Shown here in pieces: positions 24,001 to 36,000 of a stretch of DNA of 64,000 bases (positions within the stretch are counted from its first letter, which is position 1; the number at the start of each line of letters is the position of its first letter). The notes beneath the pieces were generated by a model. The model searched no databases. It saw nothing but the letters and a program-made list of their open reading frames with translations, and was not told the DNA's origin. The translations under genes were made by a program, and so were the position numbers. Source of the stretch: Nelumbo lutea (lineage: Eukaryota; Streptophyta; Magnoliopsida; Proteales; Nelumbonaceae); contig JAKGHH010000001.1 in the NCBI GenBank assembly GCA_022828595.1, forward strand, positions 208,258,348 to 208,322,347. Direction: 5' to 3'.

Positions 24001-27000
24001 TCATCCAAGGAAGCTGAATATCAGGCAATGTTTTCAGTTTGTAGTGAGATTATATGGCTCAAAGCCTTGTTGCAAGACTTGGGCATGGATCATTCCTCTC
24101 ATGTTCCCTTACTTTCTGACAACATGAGTACCATCAAGATTGTTACTAATCATGTCTTCCAATGACAAGAGCTAAGCATGCTTTTCTAAGTGGCAAACTG
24201 ATGCTCACTTCCCCGTGCCAGTTTGAGTTAGACATGCTTTTCTAACCCTAGCATGTACATCATACTCTGCTCTGCCATCAACTACCTATTGATCTAATTG
24301 TGGATAAATTAATGATAGAAGGTGATTCATAGGTGGTAATCAGCTGGTTGAAGAATGAGGAAAAAGCCTTATGGGTACACGGAAACGAAATGAAGAAATA
24401 CAGATAATTCACAAGGAATATGCAAGTAATTGTTCACTGGAATCCAAGGTTGGCTAACTCTTGGGATGATAGCTTAGCTAAGCGAGGGGTGAATAGAAAA
24501 CATTTGTTTTGGGCAAACTTTTAAATATTATTCTGGGGAGAGAGAGCATTGCTATGCTCTCAGTCTTGTATTAAATTGTACAACTGTTCATATCAATGAA
24601 AATTTTCTTGTTGCTGATCAAAAAAAACTATGTAATAGAATTTCTAGTATCTTGAGTATTTATTGTTAATTGTTTATGCAGTTGTTAACATGGGCAGTAC
24701 CTCATTTTGCCATTTAAACATCGAAATTTGAAACAAGTGAATTTGTTTATGTTTATATGGTTTTCATGTCCTGGCCAATCCATGCACTTCCATCTGGATC
24801 CACCATGCATCTCTTACAAGTTGTTAACTTATTTATGAATACACCCCTAGATATCAAAGGTTCAACTTTTGCAATATGCCAAAAAGGTATAATGAAGCAT
24901 CTGGAAATCACCTGGAATAAACTAATTTAATTTATGGTTCAGAACACATAATCATTAACAAATTTTGCAATATGCCAAAAAGATCTAATTCATCATCAAA
25001 CATGGAAATTTTGCAGTCTTACAAAATCATTAACAAATTTAAAGGAGATCAACTTTGGTTTGAAGAAACATGCTCATTTCAACCTTTTTAATAAACATGA
25101 AAAGATTTCATTCTGAACAGCTTCAAAGTACAATTTTAAGCAATCTCCCTGAACATAATCATTGAGAAAATGACTAGTAAGGGATAATGCACACTTCTTA
25201 CCTCAAAATGGCAGAGGGAAACAGCAGATCTACTCCAGAAATCACTGCTGGGATAAGAAATAACAGAATGATCAGGTTTCAAAGGAAGAACTTTGCGCTC
25301 AAATGAGACGCATCCCATTGGCATATGTGAACATATCCTTTCAAAGTAGTGTATAAGACACTTTATTTTATGTTCTTGCTTCTCGTTATAATCAGTATAC
25401 AAGCTCCTGAAAACAGAAATAGTAACTAATAGTGAGATGACTTTTTTTTTGAGGGAAGTTTAACCAAATTTCATTAGAAGAAGGAGAACATGAGAGGATG
25501 TACAAAACAGGGGAAACCCCAAAGAGATTACAAAGGAGGAAGCCTATCACTATACAGATTTTCTAAGCAAGCACCCACTCACCTAGTTTAGCTAAGCCAT
25601 CTGCAAATAGGATTTAGCTCCCTCAGGATCCAAAACAGGTTTGTATTTAAACATTCCAAGGAATCCCTTGCCTCTGCCAAATAATAGCTCAACCTCCAAG
25701 GACCCCTTTCCTTATCCCTATGGTGCACAATATCTACGAGGTGTGGTGAAATCTCCCCACTTTAACTGGGGACAATACAAAATATTCTAATAATCCTTTT
25801 TTCCCCTCATAACACTGATATATCATCTATATTTTTTTTGGCTGATATATCATCTATATTTTGGAGATATTTTGAATTCCATCAATAAATTAGACTTCTA
25901 AGATTAAAATTTTACAACACTGTCAAAAAATTCCTATAATTCGTTAAAACATTGAAAACTTATATATAATTTCCTAAAAAAACCAATAGGGTGATTGGAT
26001 AGTTGTCTTATGATTTTTTTTTTATGAATGAAATTAGTTTTATTAAATCAGATATCAATAATACAATCAGCCTAGGAGGCACGAGATGTTACCCCCCCTA
26101 GGACTGAACCATATACACCAAAACTGCCCAGGCCTGAGACACAATTATAAAGTAGCCCAAAAAAGATCTCCCCTTGACACCCCTTGCTTGGCCAAAGAAT
26201 CAACCATTGCATTTTCTGATCTTCTGACCCACTGAAACCTAACAGTCGTATTCCTTCTCATCCATTTAACTTTCTTTAGCAGATAGCTGTCTTATGATTC
26301 TAAATGTGATTCACTATGTCATTTATAATTAAAAAAAGACAATCAATCAGGAAAGAGAATTTTCAATCTAAAAACATATAGTAACAAAAAAGACAAAAAT
26401 CAACATGGCAAATGAATTGCATACATATAAAACTGAAGATAGTTAAAAGACAAAGGGAGATAAAAAGAGTTTACTATTTAAGTCTGTCTCACTTCCTCAA
26501 TGATACTGGAAGCTGTAACTGAAATCTTAACTGTTGTTAGATGGATACCAAGAGACCTTAACAGAGTAGTAAATGGGTTGGCTGGGCCTGAGGTTGAAAC
26601 GGGCCTTTTGTATGGCAAAACAAATTTACCTGGCTCATTCTTTTCTGTGTTGGAGGAGGATTTTTATTGTACCTTTTGTGCATCAATGTGCATCTCTTTT
26701 TGCAATACAAACACAAATACAGATTGCCCTTTCTAAAAAAAAAATCATGTCTAGGGTGGTAATATCAATGAGGAGTTAAAAAAGACCATTTCTCTACTTT
26801 TTTATGAGCACCTCTCTACATATTATTTGCAATGTAATTTTAAGGGTTAAATACTTAATGCGCCCCTGGGTTATGCAAAATGATTAAGTATAGCCTCCAT
26901 GTTTAAAGAATACATTAAAGTACACTCAGGTTTTCTGACAATAAAACAAATATGTCCTTCCGTTAGCACACCGTTGAATTCCATTCACATGCAGCACATG

Positions 27001-30000
27001 ACTGTCATAATATGTTAAAAACCCAATTTTGTGCTCTCTTCTTCTTCACCGTCTGTAAGTCTGACTTTGATATAGCAGATACAAGATGACCACTCCAAAG
27101 AACCATTTTTTGTACTCCAAATCTACCAATAAATCCAATGAACCATTTAACCATTTTTTGTGGAAACTTAGTCAAAATCTGAAAGCTGCAAAGTGCAATG
27201 ATTGGGACTCCACAGCAAATGGGTTGGTGAGACTCCTCACACTCTGCAGAATGGAACTAACAAGTTGCCTCTCAAGATCCCATGAGCTGTAATTACAAGA
27301 CTGCCATTACAGCTATAATCAGTAATAGTTTGAGCACTTGTTGTCCTAACTGCAATAAACATATTTTAAAAGCAACAGATTAGTGATACTGGCCAAGCAA
27401 CAACAGTCTATTGTACTCCAAATCAAACATGTAAATAGGAAGCTTCCATCTAGATATGAACATTAGAGCCCCAATTGAACAATGACAGACAAGACTTGAC
27501 TGCCTTGTATTCGTCAATGGCATAACTATAACCAAAGGCCAAAAACTTCTGTAAAGAAGTCCCAGCAAGTCAAAACCATGAGAATAGCTTCAGGCAACTT
27601 CTTGAACTCTTCGATGGATGTATTCATTGTACATAGACACCAAGTCATTACAAAGCCTGCCACCATGGGATAATGCAAGGAATTCTTGTACTGTACATTG
27701 AATTTTCTCACTGCTGCTCCATACAGTCAATGTAATAGAAATCTCCAAAAGCTGCAACCATGATATGGTAGGGAGGTTGTCAGTGCAACTTCCAACTGCT
27801 TCCCAATTCAGATGTTTTAGCAAAACAAGGGTCACAAAATAACTTGTGCTACAATTTGTATACACATCTAAATTGAAGGAGTCGTTTCACAGGAAGTCTG
27901 TCAAGAGTATGCCAGTGAAGGCTTATTCTGGGATGCCAGAAAATGGTCATCTTGATGGAAATTCCATTTGGAGAAATCCATAAGTAAAATCCACCTTCAA
28001 AACCTAGAAGTGGTGTAGAATCTCGACTCCCCAATCTCAGAAGTGTTGAACAGCAAATAAATTTGGAGATTTTTCTATTTCTTGCTTTGTTTGTTTGTTT
28101 TTTATCAGTATTTCTTGCTTTGTTTGTTGTTCCTCTGCTTTCCTTCCACTTCAAATTAACCAATAATCCATACACCATGAAGTTAAGATTCATAGCTGTT
28201 GATACACTTCAGAAAATCAAGGTATTAGAAGGGCAACCATGTTTGCTATGTTTGAAAATTTGAAAAATAATGAGAGAAAAAATAGACATTGTGAACTTCC
28301 ATCGGCATATAACAGTTTTTTTTAATTGGTGCGTCAGGAGATAACAGTGGTGTCCTATTTTGAGAAGGGTACTTTAAGGTATTCTTTAAACATGGAAGGT
28401 ATACTTGGTCCATTTTGCAAAAACCCAGGGATACTTTAAGTATTTAACCCTAATTTTAATAGTTGTCATTTATTTGTCAAAAAAAATTAATAGTTGTTCC
28501 TGCCAGGTGATGGGGCTTTCACATACAAATTCCTTCATACATAAAGAAAGCTCAACATATTTTGCATGTATACTTTGAAAATGAGATACATATTCATGTC
28601 AGATATATTTAATGTTTTAAAAGCAATAAGAGCAACTAACAGAGGCACAAGGTGCAAGGTGAAGCACACCTGAATGAGGTTAAGTGCTACCATTTTCACT
28701 TTCTACCAAGTCCTACATCAGTTGAACTGTTTAAACTCTAAGCATCACTGGTACAGCCTACACTATAATAAATTACATATCCGGCACCAAATTCAAGGTC
28801 AATTCATAAAAATATAGCCAGGTTAGTACCTGGATTCAAGCTAGGCACGCCCCAGAAAATGAGCCTTGCCCGTGATTCTAAGCACACCCAAAGCATGCTT
28901 TTTAAATCACGGCTTCAATGGCATTGTGTCCTTGCTGTATCTGGGAAACATATCTATCAACCACATAGATGCTGCAAATGCAGCTCTCTTCATTCTTTGC
29001 ATGTCCTTGTTTGCCTTCTCCCTCCCCTCCCCCTCGCCCTTATGGATTTATGAATATTTGGCAGCCTTAGCTGCTCTATCTAATTCATATTTTTGTGTAC
29101 AATGCTAGGGATCTGCATCTCTTGGTATTACCCCCCAAAAAAGTCGATTTCTATTTGCTCCCTGTTTAGCTAGAGTGTCTGCCATGTTGGTTGCTGATCT
29201 TGGTATGCATACTATTTGAGCCCATAGTTCTGTTATCCAATGCTTTATCTACATGCCTATACGGCCATGGTCCCAATTTGTTTTGTGCAATCCACCCTAT
29301 CACTATTGATCAAAAAAAATCCACCTTACCACTACCCAAGAGTCCCCTTCCATTGTAGTTTAATGCTTTCCCAAGCTTCAATCCCTGATGTAACACTAGT
29401 AACTGTGCCCTTGATGATTCTCCTATGCCCACTAGTAACCGGGACCATGACTGTTTAGCTAGACTTTCCGCCATGTTTTCTGATATTGGTATGCATACTA
29501 TTTGAGTCCATAGTTCTGTTATCCAATGCTTTATCTGTATATACTGCTATGGTCCCAGTTTGTTTTGCATGATCCAACCTAAACATACCCAAGAGTCACC
29601 TTCCATTGTAGATTAATGCTTTCCCAACCTTCAATCCCTGATGTAACACTAGTAACTGTGCCCTTGGTGATTCTCCTATGCCCACAGGTCCTGAGAACGA
29701 GGCCCTTACAGCTCCATTGATGTCTCTATACATACCACCCATACCTGATCTTCGTAGGGTTCCAAAACTGTAGCCATCAAAATTGAGCTTTAATCTGATT
29801 ATACTTGATCAGTGTTTTAAAAGTGCAAGACACAAAAAAAAGAGCAGAGGGCATTTTGTGCCCAAGCAGCAAGGTGTAAGGTGAGGCACGCGCTTTTTGA
29901 AGCAAGGAACAAAATTTAAAAAAAAAATCAAAAATTTGCACAAAAATGCAAAAAGTAAGAAATTCAAAAATAATTAATAAAATAATATAAATAGTATTAA

Positions 30001-33000
30001 TTGAAAATGCAAAATTTAATTTTAAACAAATGTTTAAAAGGTCCATTAGCTTAAATAAAATGCATAAACACAACATATGAAACATATTCAAAGTGAAAAT
30101 GCAAAAATAATCATATTTATTTCTTTGTCAGTTACATTATTTCAAATAGCTAATGTGATGTTAAGCATCTTTTATTACTAATTCTACAAGCCGCCTTTAT
30201 ACCAAGCCTCTTGAGGCAAGCCCAAACAAGCCAATGTTAAGATCTTAAATTTGCAATCCCTACAAAAGAAAAGATTTGTAATTTTAATTATCTTTTTAAA
30301 AATATCTTTTATTAGGAAAATGAATGAACAACATAGCAAATAGGGGCTTCTCAGAGCTGCGGCGAGTGAGCTCAGGCGCAAAGTGCACCCCGCACAGTCG
30401 CACACCTTTTCAAAATGGCTGCACTGGGCCTAGGCGAGGCACACACCTTAAAATGTGCCTTGCTTGTGTGCCTAGGCACGCCTTTTAAATCAATGACTTC
30501 ATGGTCTCCAAATAACTTGTGTCTGCCTCCTTGTTTGCTTACTCTTATGCATGATTGTTCTCATTTAAAACTTGTGCTATTGTACTAGGTCTTCACTTTA
30601 AGAGAAGCAATTTACAAGCATTGATAAAATTAAACTGGTTTGCATTAATCATCTTGTAGGTTTTTAAGGATTTCTTCAATCCTACATAAACTGACATGTT
30701 AACAAACTAGCTAACTTGTAACCCAAGTCCAGTGTGTAAAGGATCATGATTGAACGGAGTTCAGTCCTACTTTCCTTAAATATCCTTCTCATTTACTTTC
30801 TTAATATGATCTTTCCATTAGTCATATCTCCTAATTGACATTAGAAAAATAACATCACAGAGTTTATAAAACTAGCTGAAAACAATTATGCATATCCATC
30901 AAATATGATCCACCTTAAGACAAACGAAATATCCACAATTGCAGGACTTCAAACTCATTGTCGTAGTGACATCAGTACCAATTGTATAAGATGAATAAAG
31001 ATGCTGCAAATATCTCATAAAAGTAAGAAAAACTTTGTAAAAGGTTAGACACAAAGGTCACATACGCAAATAAACAATCAAAGTTGATGGCTGGAAGATG
31101 TTTGACACCTCTATCATAGGTTGGAAACAAACAAAAGAAGGAGCATGCAAGAAGAGCACTGATCAGTTCCTGAAAAGCAACAAAGTTTTCAACATCATAA
31201 CTAAAAATTCTAAAGCATCTGCAGAAGATACATATTTAACAACGATTATATAAAATTAATTACTATGCAATATGCTTGGTATCTCACATTTAAGACCATA
31301 TGGAGAAACATATTTGGATACATCGACAATTGATAAAATTAGACAGGTACAATGATCCTGTGTTCCTTGTGCTACACAATAGAGGAAATAGAAACCATTG
31401 CTACTCCAAAGAGCATGTAACTAATATAACATGAATAATCAATTTTCTTTAGGAGAACAGTCAAACAAACATATCAACTGCATCTAAACTAGGCAACAAG
31501 ATAGAGAATCTAATGTAAAGTGTGATCAGACCTGGAAAACTAATTAAATCAATGGAAAAATCCCAGAAGCTATCCAAAAACACTTTGATTAGGAGAGAAA
31601 AAGAAGAAAAGAAGTTGAAGAACATAGGCTGCAAGCAGAAAAGACCAAACTAACTTCTCTAGCCTCCGCCCCACTCTCTATTTATTATATTAAATCTAAA
31701 TTTACACAACTACCTATGGCTTAGTAGAATAAAGAAGTAACAAATAGAAACAAAAGAAAAAGACCAAACAGGCCCTAATGACCATCCCTATAATACACTC
31801 TCCCTCAAGTTGGAGCATATATATCATAACTCCAACTTGTTAAAAATGTATTTGATTCATCCACGACTCAATCCTTTGGTGAAAAGATCAACTAGTTGAG
31901 AATGGAGAGATTGTCTTGATTTACTTGGGTCCGTTAGGATTTGAGACTCTATCAAGGCAGAGCTATTAGCTTTTGTATAAGGTGTGCAATTTGCAAACTA
32001 GCTAGGGGTACAGCATGTGATAATTGAAGGGGATTCCAATGTGGTGGAGGGCTGGTTGAAAAATCCTGAAGATGCTATGCTACAAGAATGAAATGAAGAA
32101 ATTTAGTTGGTTGACAAGGAATATGTTTGTCTCTTTACAGTGGGTGGGGAGATCAGCAAATACTTTGTCTGATTTGTTAGCCAAGCAAGGAGTAAATAGG
32201 GAAGAACTGTTTTGGGATCAGTTCTGACTCCTATATTTTTTCCTAGTTTACTTGTAAGATTCTAGGAGGGGCTGCAGCTCGCGCCTCTCCCTAGAATGTT
32301 GTATGAAATCACAACTCTAAATCAGTTTTTGAATTAATAAAATTTTACTATTACTCATCAAAAAAAGCTTGGTTCATGAGGCTCGCAAGCCTAATCAAGG
32401 CTAATATATATAATAAATAATTTTTATTACATGTATACATACATACATACATATATATGTATGTATAATAAAACAAATTTTATTACATATAATATTTTCA
32501 TTTTTATGTATAATAATAAATATTATATATAATATTTTATTTTTTATATGTATGATAATAAATAATTTTTATAATTCTTAATTTTTTGTATGTAAAATAA
32601 AAAAAATTGTGTACAGTTTTTATTTTTTATAGGAAGCTTAGCTCGCAGTCGAGCTTGAGCCAAGCCGAATTCGAGCTCAAGTCTCTACCTCAAATTGAGC
32701 TCAAGCTCGAGCCTAGCATATTTTTGACGAGTCGAGCTCAAATAGCCAAGTATTCGGGTCAGCTCAAATCCACCCCTATTTCTAACTTTAATTGGCCATG
32801 CCAAGTCTGCATTTGTATACCCTTCTAAGGAAAGTTCTTCTGCTTTCTTATATAGCAACCCTTGACCTAGAGCACCCTTAAGATAATGTAGTACCCTAAT
32901 AATGTCTTCCCACAAGACTGACCTTCGATTTTGTATAAATTGGCTCAATAATCCAACACTGTAAGAAATGTCTAGCCTTGTAATGGTAATATAAATCAGT

Positions 33001-36000
33001 TTCCCTACCAATCTCCTATACCATCTAAGGCCAGCTAGAAGTTCCCCCTTACTATCAAACATCTTCACATTCAGATCTATAGGAGTGCCTATTGGTTTCA
33101 CTCCTAACAAACCTGAAGAAAACTGAAGAGAGGAGACCATTAGTTGGGAAATCTAGGAAATAATTACAAGGAGGCCCTTAGTTGGGAAAGAATTTACAAA
33201 GAACATAATATAGACAGGATGGGCCCAGAATAAGGCCCATTAAAGAAAAACATAAATAACAAGAAAGAATAAACAGCCTATGGGCCATTCGGCCCATCTT
33301 CTCTACACTCCCCCTCAAGCTGAGCATAGATGTCCATCATGCCAAGCTTGCTGGTATCATGCTGAAGTTTTTCCTTGGGAATGCCTTTGGTGAGAAAATC
33401 TGCCAACTGTCCTTCAGATGTGATGAAAGGAAGACACACTTCACCCGAAGAGACCCTTTTCCCTAATGAAGTGTCGATCAACTTCAATATGCTCAGTTCT
33501 ATCATGTTGCACTGGGTTGTGAGCAATGTTGATGGCAGCCTGATTATCACAGTACAACATCATTGGCTTGTCATATTCAACCCCAAGTTCTTCCATTAAT
33601 GATTTTAGCCATAATAATTCAGAAACTCCATGTGCCATAGCCCTGTGTTCTGCTTCACCGGAAGACCGAGCAACAACCGATTGTTTCTTGCTTCTCCAAG
33701 AAACAACATTACCAACCACCAAGCTGCAATACCCAGAAGTAGATCTTCTATCATCAATGTTTCCGGCCCAATCAGCATCGGTGTAGGCTTCAAGTTTCAT
33801 ATGACCATGCTTGGCAAACAGAATACCCTTTCCTGGGGAGCCCTTCAAATAACATAGGATTCTCTCTGCTACTGCCATATGAGTGTCTCGGGGAGCATGT
33901 ATGAATTGGCTAATGCAACTGACTACATATGCAATATCTGACCGAGTCATGCATAGGTACAAAAGTTTCCCAATAAGTCTCTGAAAGATTCCTTTGCCTT
34001 CTAACAATGTCCCATCTGAGGCTGAGAGTTTATGACTCATATCAATAGGAGTAGCAACTGGTCTAGCACCCATCTTTCCAGTTTCAGAGAGCAAGTCAAG
34101 AACATACTTCCTTTGAAAGATAAGAATCTCATCCTTGGATCGAGCCACTTCTATGCCAAGAAAGTATCTCAATTCCCCCAAATCTTTAATCTCAAACTCT
34201 GTATGGAGAAAAGATTTTAGATCATGAATTCCTGAAACATCATTACCAGTCACTACAATATTATCTACATACACAATGAAGTATACTACTAGAAGTCCAC
34301 TCCTCTTCACAAAAAGAGTATGATCGGACTATGCCTGCACATAACCAAAGTTAACAAGTGTTGTTCTAAATCTCTCAAACCATGCTCTAGGGGACTATTT
34401 TAGTCCATAAAGAGATTTCTTCAGCCTGCATACCTTCCCTTTCATATCAGTTCCATACATCCCTGGAGGAAGAGACATATAAACCTCCTCATGCAATTCA
34501 CCAATCAGAAATGCATTCTTCACATCCAATTGATAAAGGGGTCAGTCAAAGTGAGTAGCTAAAAATAGAAGAACCCTCACAGATGTCATCTTGGCAACAG
34601 GTGCAAAGGTCTCCAAATAATCAATCCCATATGTCTGTGTATAGCCTTTTGCAACCAGCCTGGCCTTGTACCTTTCAATGGTGCCATCAGCTCGGTATTT
34701 GATAGTAAAGACCCACTTGCAACCGACTGGATCATTCCCTTCAGGAAAATCCACCACTTTCCATGTGACATTCTTGTGTAGGGCATTGATTTCATATCTC
34801 ATAACATCCCTCCATTCTGGAATCTTAAGAACTTCTAACACAGACCTGGGAATAGGGTTAGAAGCAACAGAAGAGAGATAGGCAAAGTATGAAAGTGAAA
34901 GCAGTCTGTAAGAAAGGTGCTTGGAAATGCAGTGTGCAGTGCACTTCCATTTTCCTTTCCTAACAGCAATGGGAATATCAAGGTCAGGGAAGGACTCCAA
35001 GGGTGTTAAAACAGTACTGTTGTCTCTTCTGTGATTGGAAGTGTATGAGGCTCATGTATTGTAGGAGAAACAACCTACACATTTCTGGATCTTTGCCTTT
35101 GATATACCTTGGGATTGAGGATAGGATGAGGAGGTAGAGTATTGGAACAGGGAGAATGGAACGACTAATCCACCCTTGATACATTTGAAGGAGAAACAGG
35201 CACATCAAGAGACTCAACAGGGACAGGAAGAGGAAGAGCAAACACCTATGACAAATCCTCCCCCTGTGGACAATGTCCTTCTGGAGAAGAACCATAAAAG
35301 GGGGAAAGCTCATCAAAGGTGACATCCATTGAGACATACCGAGTGTCAGTCATTGGATCAAAACAACAATAACCCTTCTGTGTGGGGGAATAACCAAGGA
35401 AGATACACTTTTGAGCTTTGGGTTCAAATCTATGCCTTTGGACACTTGGAACATGTAAATAACAGGTGCAGCCAAAGACACGAATAGGAACAGGAAAAAG
35501 GTCCTTGTCCGGATGAACGAGATTGAATGGAGACTTAAACCCCAAAACCCTGGATGGCATACGGTTTATAAGGTAGGTAACAATAAGAACAGCATCACCC
35601 AAAACCTTGTAGGAACATGTGAGGCAAATAAGATACTTCTTGCAACTTCAACAATATGCCTATTTTTCCTCTCAACAACTCCATTCTGTTCTGGGGTCCT
35701 AGCACATGAGCTTTGATGAATAACCCCCATGTCAGAAAGATAACAGGATAGGTTCTTCTCAAAGTATTATTTTGCATTATCAGATCTAAAGATTTTAATC
35801 CTGGTATCAAATTGGGTTAGAACAAATTCATGGAATTGTCTTATAAGTCTTGGAACTTCATCACGGGATTTCATCAGGAATATCCAAGTGAACCGAGAAA
35901 AGTCATCAATAAACAGGATAAAATATTTGTAGCCACCCATGGAGGGTAAGTGGTAAGGCCCCCATACATCAGAGTGCACAATATTAAAAGGAAAAGAAGA

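Larger units (their letters stand above)
26844..28450. mobile_element. MULE with ~105-bp terminal inverted repeats carrying an F-box gene fragment
   Basis: The ends are GGGTTAAATACTTAA on the left and its inverted counterpart (TTAAGTATTTAACCC) on the right. The similarity runs inward about 105 bp (CCCTGGGTT, GCAAAATG, CATGTTTAAAGAATAC, TTAAAGTAC). A perfect 9-bp duplication TAATTTTAA flanks it (26835-26843, 28451-28459), diagnostic of Mutator-like elements. No transposase is visible. The interior holds a decayed F-box gene segment, so it is a Pack-MULE-like element. Confidence 0.87.

Noticed and set aside
25816..25862. 20-bp direct repeat around TTTTGGC as a confirmed LINE insertion
   Set aside because: The insert is only 7 bp plus shared T bases, so simple duplication is as likely; kept only as a weak example.
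28309..28348. ATAACAGT repeats around a 24-bp T-rich insert as a confirmed LINE tail
   Set aside because: The insert lacks the TCA-poly-A ending and the repeat is short; not listed as a feature.
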